The notes beneath the pieces are model-generated. The model ran no database searches. It was not told the origin of the DNA and saw nothing but the letters and a program-made list of their open reading frames with translations. This document shows, piece by piece, positions 1 to 12,840 of a stretch of 64,000 bases of DNA (position 1 is the stretch's first letter; each line of letters begins with the position of its first letter). Source of the DNA: Cladocopium goreaui. Lineage: Eukaryota; Sar; Dinophyceae; Suessiales; Symbiodiniaceae. The translations under genes and the position numbers were made by a program. The stretch covers positions 1 through 64,000 of the forward strand of contig CAMXCT020002724.1 of NCBI GenBank assembly GCA_947184155.2. The letters are read 5' to 3'.

Positions 1-740
1 AAACACCATGGCAGTGAAGGCCGGAAAGGCAGCAAAATTGCGCCCAAAAAGTGCTTAATGTAACTTCTGAAACCAATCGAAAAGAATGATTTTAGCAATT
101 TTTTCCTCCTGCTGCTGCTGCTTCTGCTCCTGCTGCTCCTTCTGTTCAAATGGCAGCTCCCGGATGGGAAAGCACCATGGCAGTGAAGGACGGAAAGGCA
201 GCAAATTTGCGCCCAAAAAGTGCCTAATGTAACTTCTGAAACCCATAGAAAAAGATGATTTTAGCTGCCTTTTCCTCCTGCTGCTGCTCCCGCTCTCCTT
301 CTGTTCAAATGGCAGCTCCCGGATGGGAAAACACCATGGCAGGGAAGGACGGAAAGGCAGCAAAATTGCGCCCAAAAAGTGCTTAATGTAACTTCTGAAA
401 CCAATCGAAAAGAATGATTTTAGCAATTTTTTCCTCCTCCTGCTGCTGCTGCTTCTGTTCAAATGGCAGCTCCCGGATGGGAAAACACCATGGCAGTGAA
501 GGACGGAAAGTCAGCAAAATTGCGACCAAAAAAGTGCCTAATGTATAACTTCTGAAACCAATAGAAAAGGATGATTTTAGCTACCTTTTCCCTCCTCCTG
601 CTGCTGCTGCTCCTGCTCCTGCTGCTCCCTCTGTTCTAATGCTAGCTCCCGGATGGGAAAACACCATGGCAGCGAGGGGCGGTAAGGCATCAAAATTGCG
701 CCCAAAAAATGCCTAATGTAACTTCTGAAACCCAAAGAAA
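1..740. repeat. Tandem repeat, about 150-175 bp unit, five copies
   Basis: Units restart at about 1, 165, 325, 477 and 654 with the phrase GATGGGAAAACACCATGGCA. Each continues with a conserved AATTGCGCCCAAAAAGTGC block and ends in a variable CTG/CCT trinucleotide run. Copies differ by scattered substitutions and by the length of the CTG run. Open frames on either strand here follow the repeat period and show no protein-like conservation. Confidence 0.9.
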
Positions 741-889
741 AGGATGATTTTAGCTACCTTTTCCCTCCTCCTGCTGCTGCTGGCGCTGGTGTTGGTGGTG
801 GTGGTGGTGCTGCTGCTGCTATTGCTGAAAGAAGAGTACCAAAAGCACCTCCCGGTGTGGCAAAGCTACCAAATCCACACTGTTCACAG

Positions 890-1420
890 GAAAAGTCCAA
901 ACACAGGGGCACTGCGGCCGTCAATTTCAAATGGCAAATGGGACAATGTCTTATCACAGGAAAAGTCCAAACACAGGGGCATTGCGGCCGTCAATTTCGA
1001 ATGGCAAATGGGACAATGTCTTATTCCCTGGCGCGCTCCCCCTTGCGTCTGCCGGGGTCGGCGGATTTTATTTCCGATGGCAGAATTTCCTAGAGGTGTT
1101 GTGAAATCATCTCTAATTTTGATGCTCAAGGATTCAATTTATCTAAAAGTTATAAATGTTACTTCTTTCTCCATATGGATATGTTTCAAGATGAGGTGTC
1201 CGTTTTTGGTTCCAAAATAGGTACTTTAAGGGGAAATACGGATACCTCAGTTTAAGACATTCCCATATGTGTACTTTTTTCAATGTTTGAAACCTAGCTG
1301 GCCTACTTTCTTTTTGAATCTATATATATATATACATTTTGAGACCTGTACATGTTTCTTTTCCAGTACCTCTTTTTCCCTTACGCGCTCCCCCTTGCGT
1401 CGGCCGGGGTCGGCGGATAT
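890..1420. repeat. Short direct repeats: 70-bp tandem pair and a GC-rich 37-mer pair
   Basis: A 70-bp unit starting CACAGGAAAAGTCCAAACAC occurs twice in tandem (about 890-960 and 957-1027). A GC-rich block beginning GCGCTCCCCCTTGCGTC and ending GGGGTCGGCGGAT occurs at about 1030-1066 and again at about 1384-1420. Between and after them are TA and CA microsatellites (1320-1490). No gene is seen. Confidence 0.75.
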
Positions 1421-1798
1421 ACACATATATATATATATGCACGCACACATACACACACACATACATGTATATATATATATACATAAAGGTATACAGTTGT
1501 GTTTACAGGTGTTTGCACGCCACTAATGCACGGTTCTACTCGACTTACCAACGACCTGGCTACAAACTCTGTGATGATCCTTGAAGTTTATCAGTATATA
1601 ACTGGCTTGAAAACCCACAGTACGCATACGCAGCACTGAAATTCAATAAATATATCCCAAAATATTTCAACACATCCCAAAACCATCCCCAATTCTTTGA
1701 GGTTGTGGTAAGATATGGTAAGATGATTGTAAGATGATACAAGTTTGTTCATTGACAAATCAACCTGTGTGGCTTGATTCTCCCGGCTCAACTCCCAG

Positions 1799-4700
1799 AT
1801 GCCAGGTCCAACGACGAAGAAGCCGAGCACCACGAAGCCGCCAGCCTATGTCCTGAACGCTGGGAAGGATGGCTTGCCCATTGCGGACGGAAAACGGCCC
1901 AGTTGGCTGGTGAAGGAAGATGAACTCATCATCGATGCCAGGCCAGAAAAGTATCATGAGTGGTTGGTTTTTGGAATGTGAACCGGAGAAAGGGAAAGAG
2001 CTTCACCTGGAAACCGTTTGTTTTTTTCGTTTTCGTTGGGTTTTTCCCATCAAACTGGGGGGGCTCCTGCAAAATGTCCCTTAAACATCCTGAGTGGCCT
2101 TTTGGATCACGGATGATGACGATTGGTGCTGCAGGCCTGAAGTATCTGAAAATGGCCCCGAAGCAAGTGATTCGGATCGCTGCACTAGATAGATTAGAGA
2201 TATGTGCGCACACATATACAAGGGGACCTTATATCTTATTATCTCTCTATATATGTGTTATATACTTTATCTTTTGCTCTATTATATTTACTGTGCAAAG
2301 ACAGACTTTGATCCGATTTGATGCCCTCAAACTTCAAATAGCCCCATCTTTATTGACCCCCCGAAAACCTCCTTCAGTTCCCAGGCAACCTGCTGGCCAT
2401 GGAGGTATCCTCATCGTCCAGCCTGTGCTGATGGATGCCAGTTCCACCTGGGGACACCGCAAAGCTGCGCGACCCAGGTGCGGCTGTCACTGTGATATCC
2501 AAAAATCATCCAAGAATCCAACACAAGATTGACACATCCCCCACAACAACAACAGAAATGGGGATATGGTTGTTGTACCAATATCCAGCAATTTCCAACA
2601 TGATTTTAGGAAGCAGACCTTCTTTGGGTAGTGGATTGTAGTGGCCTGGCTTGTTTAGGAATTGCATTGTGCAACATAGTTAGGGATATAACAGTTCATA
2701 TAATGTTCATTGAGCAACATTTAGGACATTTTCCGGCAAACTGACATTCTTTCAATTCAAACATATCTGGATCTATTTCAATCTGCCCCCCGGCAAAAAA
2801 AACATAATCAATCAACATGATATGTCAAGATTAAAATTTCATGGTTTTCTATGGATTTTCATTGATTGTCGTGGATTTCTATGGATTTTCATTGGTTGCA
2901 ATAGATTTCTATGGATTTTCATTGGTTGTCATGGATTTCTATGGATTTTCATTGGTTGTCATGGATTTCTATGGATTTTCATTGATTGTCATGGTTTTCT
3001 ATGGATTTTCATTGATTGTCATGGATTTCTATGGATTTTCATTGGTTGTCATGGATTTCTATGGATTTTCATTGGTTGTCATTGATTTCTATGGATTTTC
3101 ATTGGTTGTCATGGTTTTCTATGGATTTTCATTGGTTGTCATGGTTTTCTATGGATTTTCATTGATTGTCATGGATTTCTATGGATTTTCATTGGTTGTC
3201 ATGGATTTCTATGGATTTTCATTTATTGTCATGGATTTCTATGGATTTTCATTGGTTGTCATGGATTTCTATGGATTTTCATTGGTTGTCATGGATTTCT
3301 ATGGATTTTCATTGATTGTCATGGATTTCTATGGATTTTCATTGGTTGTCATGGATTTATGGATTTTCATTGATTGTCATGGATTTCTATGGAGTTTCAT
3401 TGGTTGTCATGGATTTCTATGGATTTTCATTGGTTGTCATGGTTTTCTATGGATTTTCATTGATTGTCATGGTTTTCTATGGATTTTCATTGATTGTCAT
3501 GGATTTCTATGGATTTTCATTGGTTGTCATGGATTTCTATGGATTTTCATTGGTTGTCATTGATTTCTATGGATTTTCATTGGTTGTCATGGTTTTCTAT
3601 GGATTTTCATTGGTTGTCATGGTTTTCTATGGATTTTCATTGATTGTCATGGATTTCTATGGATTTTCATTGGTTGTCATGGATTTCTATGGATTTTCAT
3701 TTATTGTCATGGATTTCTATGGATTTTCATTGGTTGTCATGGATTTCTATGGATTTTCATTGGTTGTCATGGATTTCTATGGATTTTCATTGATTGTCAT
3801 GGATTTCTATGGATTTTCATTGATTGTCATGGATTTCTATGGATTTTCATTGATTGTCATGGAATTTCTATGGATTTTCATTGGTTGTCGTGGAATTTCT
3901 ATGGATTTTCATTGGTTGTCATGGATTTCTATGGATTTTCATTGATTGTCATGGATTTCTATGGATTTTCATTGGTTGTCATGGATTTCTATGGATTTTC
4001 ATTGATTGTCATGGATTTCTATGGATTTTCATTGATTGTCATGGATTTCTATGGATTTTCATTGATCGTCATGGATTTCTATGGATTTTCATTGATTGTC
4101 ATGGAATTTCTATGGATTTTCATTGATCGTCATGGATTTCTATGGATTTTCTATGGATTGTCATGGATTTCTATGGATTTTCATTGATTGTCATGGATTT
4201 CTATGGATTTTCTATGGATGTTCGTTGGTTTTCATGGCATTACCATGATGACAATATCAGTTTCATCAAGCTTCGCCAGTTTTTCTCCAGGTGGCTCAGG
4301 GCCATCCTGGCGACCAACCGACATCACGCGAGCCACCTGACCTGCTAAACGTGGCTTTGGGATGGATGATATGGATGGGGCTAATAGAAATGGTACCAAG
4401 GTATACCAAGATTACCAAGGCAAGGTGCAGCAAAGAGAGAGGGAGAGAGAGAGAGAGAGATATATTTATATAAGATATTTGAAGTACCATCGAGCCATCC
4501 ATTTTTCGTGTTTTTCGCTGGATGGTGTTGAAACCAGGTGTTGCAAAAATCTGGGTATGTCTCAAACTTGTTGACCCTCGTGACGCCAAAAAAATGGATG
4601 GTTTGGCACTATGACCAATCATATGGATCCATATGGTCTCTGAGGTACTTGTAGCTATTTTTGTTCCATAGCCAATGTGGTTTAGCCAAGTTGAACTTCT

Positions 4701-7700
4701 TGGCTTCTCAGAAAAAATCCCACTGCTCAGGGCTGCACGGCCACTGTGTGATTTTGCGCTGGCAGCCAACGCAGCCCCAGTTGACCAAATGGCAACGGAG
4801 GGGGTGTGTCAAGATGGACGAGAAGAGACTTGTCATGACACCGATTTTCCACTTGCAATTTCCTTCATGTGTGACAGTTTTTTTTCTTTTTATGGGAGGG
4901 ATCGTTTCAAGCATTCTGATTCTATTGATTCATATTGATTCTGCAATCCCTATTTGGGATTTTGATATACTGAAATACAAATTTTAATAGTATTTTTTGA
5001 CTAATTACTTTAAATTTGGAGGTGACCCCCAGAGTGAATCAACGAAGTTTAGTAGTCCAGGGTTGACATTACCCAGTCCCATCATGTGTCCATATGCTTT
5101 ATTTTAATATGGCACTGTTTGGGGTATATTATACATTATGCAGTAATATACATGTAACATGTACATACTGCATTTTTGGACCCAGTTTTAGAAGATTTCG
5201 ATGGGTCATGGGGCTAACCGGTTGGTGGTCTCCACCGCTGCAGTGATATTGAATGATGGGAAAGTTTGCGGTTGACACCTCCGGAAATAGGAGGCAAAAA
5301 TGACCCGGTCCCTGGGTTCCTGGGTTTATCTGGGTTTCTGCTTAATATTTTTGGTCAAAAACCAAGCCAGTGATGAGTTTGAGTGGAAACATCTGGGGAA
5401 GAAACTGAGTTTCTGGTTTTTTGTTCTGTCCAAAGTCCACCCAGAGAAGAAGAAGAACCCTGATCTCCGGGAGCTCAGGACGTGCACCCGAAACAACGAA
5501 CGTGAAAACTTCAACTGGGAGAAGCACCTGTCCCTGGTTTGTGAATGGTGGGGTAAAGGTCAGATGGGGCTGTTACACCCTCAAACTTGTGTAGATATGC
5601 CTGGCCGAAGACTTTCTTTGATGTAGGGTCATGCTGAAGTAGATGGAATCAACATGTTTGTCCAATTTCACATTCGATTTGTTCCGTGAATTGCCATGAT
5701 GCTTGTCAGCTTGTGGGCCCATAGTACCGGGCGCCCCTGCTGGGCCCTGGCTGGGCCCTGAATTTAGGAGATCGCCTTGCCATGCACAAAGCCTCTTTAT
5801 TAAAGACCGTTTTGTGATGTTGTGTGTGTGTGTATGTGCATGTGTCATGGCATATGGATACTGTAATAAACTGTAATGCCAATACCTTCTGACCTCATAC
5901 GGTTCTACTGTAATCGTTGAACTATATATATATAATTATATATATACACCATTTTGACAGTCATCCAATACCATTGCCCATGTCTAGACGAGCCTCCAGT
6001 ATTGATGATATGCCCAGAATTTCTTATGCCTACAGATAAAGGTGTTGTGAAAGATGCCTGTGATGCCCCCGAAATCTCATGGTTCATCGTCACGGTCCCA
6101 TATGTTCCAAACTTGCCAGATATTAATCTTCGGTATTAAAACGAAAAAACTATAGATCAAGCGTTCCGTTCCCAGGATGCTCTACGAGTACTTGATAAGC
6201 CCCCAGAACTTCACACATGTGCTCATGCTGGATGCTGATGCTGCGCTGGTGAAGCACAGCTTGGATATCCTGGGTGCCTTGGCGCTTGAGAAACTCGCAA
6301 CTTTTGGGCTTCAAAAAAATCAAAAGCCGGAAAAAAGGGAGAGAGAGAGAGAGAGAGAATCCACTGATTTAATGTATGCATATATATATACACACCGTAT
6401 ATATATATATTGTACACATATAGAATATTATAGTTAGTCATACATTTTTTGATATATATATATATATGTATGTTTGTATGTATATATGTATGTAATGTAA
6501 TGTTATGTTATGTTATGTTAATGTTAATGTTAATGTTAATGTTAATGTTATGTAATGTAATGTAATGTAATGTAATGTAATGTATGCAATGTATGCAATG
6601 TATGCAATGTATGCAATGTATGCAATGTATGTACTGTATGTATGTAATGTATGTAATGTATGTAATGTATGTTATGTTATGCTATGTTATGTTATGTATT
6701 GTTATGTAATGTAATGTAATGTACGTATGTGTTTGTTGTTGCATGGTGTAAGTTATAACGTGCCTGCTTCGATATTACTTATATATATAATACAAGACTT
6801 GACTTTGGCTCTCCTGGCACTCACAGATGGTCAACACTAGAAATCAGAAGAACGGCTTGGGACAGCTTGGGGGCAGCCATTCAACTCTCAATTTATTTGA
6901 AGTCTTTTTCCAGGTGGCACTGAGAGACGGATCTGTGGAGATACTTGCAGAAATCAGAAATGACAAGCATCTCACAGCAATCACAGCCATACCCTATTAA
7001 AAAAAATCCATCTAACGGCATGACAATGACAATCAATTGAAACTTTGGAAGTTCTCTTCCACAGTGCTTCGTTGCCCCACAAGTTCCAAGGCAACATTGC
7101 AAAAGACATGGAGAAACGCAACCTGGATGTGTTCCTGACCAGCGAGCTTTGTTTGCAACAACTCAAGTACCATACATGACCAAATCTGCTGGCCCAATTG
7201 TATCCCAATGATGGTCGTTTCAGGAGGATTGGCTGCTGAATGGCGAGAATCGGATCAACGGCGGCTTTCTGATGACCAGGCACATGTCCTAACCGGAGGT
7301 CGAAATGGGTGGCGATCAGGCGATATCACATTGAATCCCGGGGTTAAGTCGGTTAAGTCATTACATCGCTGTTAAGTCCTAGCGGATGAGCCTCTCCCTT
7401 TCAGAACTGCATGTTTGGGGCTTCTCCCAACTGTCCCACGGGAGGAACTCAGAGTGGTCGCAACATCTCTTCCAGGACAGTTGGGGATGTTGGACCTGCC
7501 AGAATGGCCTTTCAAATGGATGAAGTCGAAATTATTGGAAAGCAAAGGCTGACAAACAAAAGTGAGCCCCAACAGTATTGGACTCCAGACATGTGAGCAC
7601 CTTCATTTTTGGGACTTTACACTTATAGTATCTGATACATACATGCAGTTCAGCCCGAAATTGAAGCCCCGAAAAATCATCCCTCCCCCTAAGATTAAAT

Positions 7701-10700
7701 ATGATTGAATGGGAGTTCCTAAAATGGGGGATCCCCAAGTCACCATGGTTTTCAATACTAAGTACTGGTCGTTCATGACTTGGATGATTTGGGGTATCCC
7801 TATGACTAAGGAAACCCAGTCTATATAGTAACTCAATCTGCATAGAGATTTAACCTTAAAAAAATGCCCAATCTTCAAGCTGGTGTTTTCTCAAAATGCG
7901 AATGTTTAAATTCTCATGGCCTCTTCAATGGGGATGCGCTAATTTTGGGGGTGCCACCATCTTAGGACACCTTCCGCGCTCATGTCGTGGGCCCGGGCGG
8001 CTTGAGAAGATGGCGTATTGGCAGCTCGCCAGTTTGAGATGTCCAAGGGAACCCATGGGCTATCCATTGATATGATATGAATCTATGTGAATTTTCTGGG
8101 AACATAATGGAACATACATCATTATACATAATGCATCATAATGCATGATAATGATATATGTATACATGTATATCATGTATGTATATATATATGTAACAGA
8201 TACATGCATGATCATGCATGCATACATATGTGATGCGCATATACATATTGGATGTTTATGTTTCTGCCCACATCCATTTGGCCAATAATTTGCGAGGAAA
8301 AGTCGTAGTCATGGTGAAGCAACTGTGCTAAGCCGCACCTCTCTAGACTTGGTGTCGAGGCATAGAGCACCAGGAGTGCAGCAGTAATGAGCAGATCTGC
8401 TTGAACGACATCATGAGCGGTTGCTTTGTTCCAGAAGTTGGTGGGACATGGTGGGACACTAGAGCTTAAAGCATTCGCGGGTCTTGGGAAGTTGGCTGAG
8501 TTATAGAGCTTAAAGCAGCTGAAATGTGGTTTCCCGTCCTAGTTGGGGTTATCTACTAATCATTACTAATCTGCCTCGGCTGCTGACACTCCTGTCTACC
8601 CTGGTGAAACGAGTGTTTTTTTTTCACTCGCCTTTAGCTTAACCCTTCGAGAAGGCAATGGAGAGAGGGACTGACGAACAGGGTATCTAATGTATCGTAA
8701 TGTATCTATGCTTAGGATGGCTGGCCTGTCTCCCTGGTGGTCTGTTTTGCTTGACTGGCTCCCCAGAGTTCTTGCTATGACAACGGCGAAAAACCTTGAA
8801 AAAAGAAGGTCTTGGAACAACTCATGCAGTGTTTGAGCTACACAATTAACATTAAAATATGTATATAATTGTATATACACATATAGGTGTGTATTTATAT
8901 ATATATATGTATAGATGTGTATTTATTTATTTATTTATTATTTATTTATTTATATATATATATATCTCTCTCTCTCTCAGCAAGCATCAGTTGTTTGATC
9001 CGTGGAGAACCCTAAACCCCACAAGGGTCTTCGTTGGGAAATAAGTCGTGAACAAACACAGTTCACAGGCGGCAGACGTGTTTTTTGTGTTTTTTGTTCA
9101 GCTTTTGGGCGTCTTAGGTTCCAACAAGGAACTCGTGAAAGGCCACATGTCCTTGGATGCTTGGCCTTGGCAGTGCCCTTAAATGGTCCCACCTGGTCGT
9201 GACTGATGAAACGGCTGATACCTTGGGATTTTGCGGCAGGATGCGAGGTGGTGTGGGTTATTTAGCCACCGCTAAATGCCACTAAAGGATCAAAATGATC
9301 AGACAACTCATCAATTGTGCAAGACACTCGCAATAATTTGGGTTTAAAGTTTAAAGCGCCAACTCTTGTTCATAGCCCTTGCCCAGAGCTGGTTGTAAAG
9401 GAGAACTTGCAGGAACTCCCCTGTATTCCCCTGTACTTGATGGTAAAACCTCCATGGTGTCATACATGTTCCATGATTTCCCCTGGAAAATCGATCCATT
9501 AAGACTCCCTCAAAATCTCATAATTGTTGTTTGGAAAATCTACGGAAACCCAAGTGTGGAGAGAAACACGCATTTTCCCGAGTTTTCATAGAGAACGGAT
9601 CCATTGAGACTATCCGAGTATCCCCAGTTTGGTAAAGTCCTTAAAACATCCAGCAGATAGATGTCCATAGTTTCTGTCCAAAGTTGGTTGGGTAGGTCCA
9701 TTCGAAAACCAAATCCGTTGAGAGGAAAGTGGTGTCATTTATAACCGTGGCGGCTGCACTGTGAAGCACTGTGGCGAGCCCATCACTGACCCCAAAATGG
9801 AGGCTGGGAAGAGCCAATGGACAATTTCATGGAAAATAATTGGGCATCAGGGCATCCATGAAAATCATAGGAAAATCATGGGGTCGATCCTTACAAGCCT
9901 TACACAAGTTCTCTAGGCTTCTTTTTTTTGGTTTTGATCTCAGAAACTCCCGGGTGCAATTTTTCAGCTGATATGTGGTCATGGTGACCACCGATGACAG
10001 GTCTCCCTGCAACATGTCTGTTGTGGTCCAAGATTGCTTCTGTGATTGCTTGCAATCCAACATTGCCCCTAGATTAGTATAGACCATGAGCCTCTGGTTG
10101 ATCAACATGGGGTACCATGTTTACTCATGTTTATCCATGTTTCAGTGAAATGATCAAACCATGGTAGGCCGCTATGAATCAACCAGGCCATACCAGGCCC
10201 GATTTCGTACAAGCCAGGCGCTTGGAATGAAAGATGAGCGCCTCTTGGCCGCGTCACAGAAGTGCCTGAAATCAAACTTGGAGATCTATATATATATGTG
10301 AACATATCTGAGTAGGAGCTGACTTAGCTTGACATTCCCCAATGGAGATGACTCATGGAATTTCATGATGTTTCTATGTTGTTGATGGGTCTTTCCCATC
10401 CAATCTTGTATTTAAAGGACATGAAAGTGGGGTTCCACTTGGAAAAGTTGTTACCGGTGATGCATCACGGGCCCAGGCTTGCAGGTGCTGCATTTCATGG
10501 GTGGGTCCAAAGGTTTGGCACCTCTGGTGCTCTGTGTGTCTTGCCCGGAGAGAGCTGGTATTTCCTCAAACTGGGGTACCCCAAACACATAGACTTCCCC
10601 AACATGACCAATTTTTGATACTTCTCAATCGGGATGTTGGTTGATGCACCATACCTCAGTCCAACCTCACCATACCTCAGGACGGCGGAAAGGACTACAC

Positions 10701-11123
10701 GGGGGATGGTCCCAAAGGCTATGGCTGTCACAAATGAATGCGATGAAAAAGACGGCCCGGCGCTGCACGCAGAAAGATCCGGTCGGACCGAGTCCTGCCC
10801 AGTGCCAGGTGCGGACTGATCCCGAAGAGACCAAAGCGCGATTGTTGCTTGGTCGCCTCATGTCGAGGGAGATGGCTTCCTTGGGGGAAGTGTCAGAAAG
10901 ACCCAGCTGTTGCATCTGTTGCTGTTAATTGGTTATGTGGTTCAAACAATGCCATAAACCATCCCCAAAATCACCATAAATGGGTGGTATAGACCATCCA
11001 AAATGGGGTGGTTTATGATTGTTTTAACCAAATTACCTTTTGTTTGAGAAATATTGAGAGCTCTCTCTGAGGCTGGAACAGATGCGTGAGCGTGAGAGGC
11101 GCTGCAGGGATGAGCGCTGGTGA
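1799..11123 (+). CDS. Multi-exon glycosyltransferase, GT34-like (galactosyl/mannosyl/xylosyltransferase fold)
   Basis: Predicted to move a sugar from a nucleotide-sugar donor, probably in the Golgi. Proposed exons: 1799-1941 (GC donor), 2385-2477, 5479-5536, 6176-6281 (GC), 7224-7279 (GC), 7445-7475 (GA), 8374-8436, 10218-10280 (GA), 10448-10484, 10693-10889 and 11082-11123, with stop TGA at 11121. Codon phase agrees at nearly all junctions. It fails between 5536 and 6176, so an exon is missing or misplaced there. Motifs seen: FTHVLMLDADAAL with a metal-binding DxD; RINGGFLMTR joined to NSEWSQHLFQ, the N-G-R-N-S-W pattern of GT34; and CSSNEQICLND, the E/D-Q segment. The C-terminus is charged and probably helical (MRERERRCRDERW). 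The ATG at 1799 follows an AG directly, so the true first exon may lie further upstream. Glycosyltransferase is fairly sure; the GT34 assignment is inference. Confidence 0.72.
2840..4225. repeat. 30-bp minisatellite (about 46 units) with higher-order structure
   Basis: The unit is ATGGATTTCTATGGATTTTC followed by ATTGGTTGTC, repeated head to tail with single-base variants (ATTGATTGTC, ATTTATTGTC, ATGGTTTTCT). Because 30 is a multiple of 3, all + frames stay open and give repetitive peptides such as MDFYGFSLVV or HGFLWIFIGC. It lies in the intron between glycosyltransferase exons at 2477 and 5479. I regard the long open frames as by-products of the repeat. Confidence 0.95.
4226..5478. other. 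Intronic stretch without a recognised gene
   Basis: This holds a GA microsatellite (4434-4460), AT-rich sequence with a stretch of ATACATGTAACATGTACAT character near 5130-5170, and no convincing exon. Open frames are short and unlike each other. It is probably the rest of the large glycosyltransferase intron. Confidence 0.5.
6470..6740. repeat. Pentamer/hexamer repeat tract (TAATG / TTATG / GTATGCAA)
   Basis: Runs of TAATG, TTAATG, TTATG and ATGCAATGT follow one another for about 260 bp, after a TA microsatellite at 6380-6480. It is a low-complexity tract inside an intron of the glycosyltransferase gene. Confidence 0.9.
7476..8373. other. Glycosyltransferase intron, no further gene seen
   Basis: AT-rich sequence with TA/CATG dinucleotide runs at 8090-8270. 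The open frames at 7532-7878 on the minus strand show no recognisable motif and no splice logic. Confidence 0.4.
8437..10217. other. Glycosyltransferase intron with one weak exon candidate
   Basis: Contains TTTA/TA/TC simple repeats (8840-8980). A weak candidate exon near 9731-9800 reads GVIYNRGGCTVKHCGEPITD on the + strand, after an AG. Its neighbours join in phase without it, so it is not included in the gene model. Nothing else is convincing. Confidence 0.35.
10927..11033. mobile_element. Short palindromic (MITE-like) element
   Basis: TTGGTTATGTGGTTCAAACA at the left is mirrored by the inverted TGATTGTTTTAACCAAATTA at the right, with a GGGGTGGTTTAT / ATAAACCATCCCC core, so the whole 107 bp can fold back on itself. 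It sits in the last intron of the glycosyltransferase gene. Related CATAAACCA-rich sequence occurs near 13340-13440 and 42290-42470. Confidence 0.55.
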
Positions 11124-11160
11124 ATTGCCATCGGAACTAGCTTTGGGCCGGATTCCAGCC

Positions 11161-11335
11161 ATATAATTCATCATAATTCATCATAATTCATCATAATTCA
11201 TCATAATTCATCATAATTCATCATAATTCATCATAATTCATCATAATTCATCATAATTCATCATAATTCATCATAATTCATCATAATTCATCATAATTCA
11301 TCACAATTCATCACAATTCATCACAATTCATCAAA
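11161..11335. repeat. 10-bp tandem repeat (CATAATTCAT), about 17 copies
   Basis: An almost perfect head-to-tail array. The last three copies carry a T-to-C change giving CACAATTCAT. It lies just downstream of the glycosyltransferase stop codon. Confidence 0.97.
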
Positions 11336-11955
11336 CCATCCAATCTTTGCGCTTTGAGCATCTCAATCGTCAAGAATTTGAAATGATGCACAGATGGTTG
11401 GTGTAACACACCCAGCAGAAAAAATGCCTGCACGCACAGAATGTATAGGTTCCATTTGAGCTGATGATTGCGGCTCCAAATCTATCTTGATCATAGACGT
11501 CATCTTTCCATGTCTTTCCACTTGCTCGTTGAGGAATAGGAGGAACCGGAGGAACCTATGTCATTTCCCATATAAAAAAGGGCAACTGATGGCACATACA
11601 TATACATACATGGTGATGGTAGGTGGTACTTTACAGTAAGCCGACTCCTTTGCCAAGTCACTTCGTGGGAGTGCCTTACAATGCAACTGGCCATTTCGTT
11701 GATAGATATTATGATATGATGATTAGCAATGGGATTTTGGATCATAATCCCTTCCCCCTAATATTAACTCCACCTTTATGGAATCCCAAAATGAATAGAT
11801 CCAGTAATAAACCTTCAGGGACAGGACACGGGACTTTATATAAATACAATACAATACAATAGAGAATACAAAAGAGTATAATGATGTACAATTCAATACC
11901 ATATAATATGATAATAAATTATTGATACAATATAATCTATATACCCCTTTTTCAG
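11336..11955. other. Intergenic or upstream stretch, nothing recognised
   Basis: AT-rich sequence with an ATACAAT run at 11840-11900. No exon with both a plausible frame and splice sites was found between the end of the glycosyltransferase and the next gene. Confidence 0.4.
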
Positions 11956-12840
11956 ACAGCCAGCCACATCCCGGCCATCCTGGGAGCCACGACAGGACAG
12001 CGCGGGAACAAAAAAACGCCATGCTGCAGAAGATCCAGCAGAGCCCCCGCAGGATCAAGCCCAAAAAAAGGGTCAGAGATGTTGGAGCCATGTCTTGAAA
12101 CTTCAACTCAATGGATTGGTTGATGGGAAAATCTACAGGAACCATGGTTTTTACCATGAAATATAGGGCTTTCCTGTAGATTATCCCTTAAACCAATCCA
12201 ATGATCAACTTGAAACCGACAAAACCAACATTTATATACAGAAGTTGGGATTTTTGATGATTTTTGCCAAAACGATCAAAAAGATTGGAGTCCTTTTCTC
12301 TACTATGGCGCTAAATAATGCTATAGAGAGAGAGCCTAACCCCTCACTAGCCCGTTCACAGGACCTTCTGGACGGCTGAAGACAAGCAACTTTTAGAGGC
12401 TGCCAGCAGTGGACGATCACATGTGGGGATGTTTCACGATCTACTTGTAGGATGGGTTGTAACCACCTATCAGATTACCAAATCTTTCTCTAGATTTTAT
12501 ATGTATATATAAATATATGTATATGTATAGATGGCTGTTATGTCGACTCTCTGGCTTTGCGGATACGATGATATGCAATGATACGAAGTTGGCTTTTAGG
12601 CTCAATTGGCCCGTACTGGCCTAAGATGGATGGTGTAAATTTTCTCTCCCACCAATTTTCTGGAAACGAACGGGGCCTCTTTGAAAATCGTTGTTCAATA
12701 TCTACTGGTTCAGGAAAAACTGAGTTTTTGTTACATAAGTTCTTCGCGATTGCCAAGTTGGTTTGCAGGAGGATGCAGTGAATGGGAGGTATAGCTCGAA
12801 CTCTCCTGCTACTGAGGTGCGAAAGCAGTTGGATGCTTGA
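11956..12840 (+). CDS. SANT/Myb-like domain protein (partial gene model)
   Basis: Proposed exons: 11956-12071, a second starting at 12362 (end unclear), and 12769-12840 ending in TGA. The first two join in phase. The junction reads SSPKKGTFWTAEDKQLLEAA, which resembles the start of a SANT/Myb repeat: a basic run, then W, then E-D and a helix with L-L. Such domains bind DNA or histone tails in the nucleus. The first exon is basic and Pro/Ser-rich, and is open in all three frames; the frame was chosen by phase. The 12769 exon (EDAVNGRYSSNSPATEVRKQ) may be the C-terminus of this gene or belong elsewhere. Only about half of one repeat is visible, so the SANT call is moderate. Confidence 0.5.
12085..12195. 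mobile_element. Short palindromic element (family II-like)
   Basis: CAATGGATTGGTTGATGGGAAAATCTACAGGAA on the left is inverted on the right as TTCCTGTAGATTATCCCTTAAACCAATCCAATG, around a CCATGGTTTTTACCATG centre. The ends (ATTGGATTGGTT) match the family II copies at 31.36 and 36.21 kb. It lies in the intron after SANT exon 1. Confidence 0.6.

Noticed and set aside
2841..4187. Long + strand frames of MDFYGFSLVV-type repeats
   Set aside because: Products of a 30-bp unit with no stop codon in most frames; no start or splice logic, and located inside a glycosyltransferase intron.
2840..4225. CRISPR-like array of about 30-bp repeats
   Set aside because: Units are directly adjacent with no unique spacers, and the surroundings are eukaryotic.
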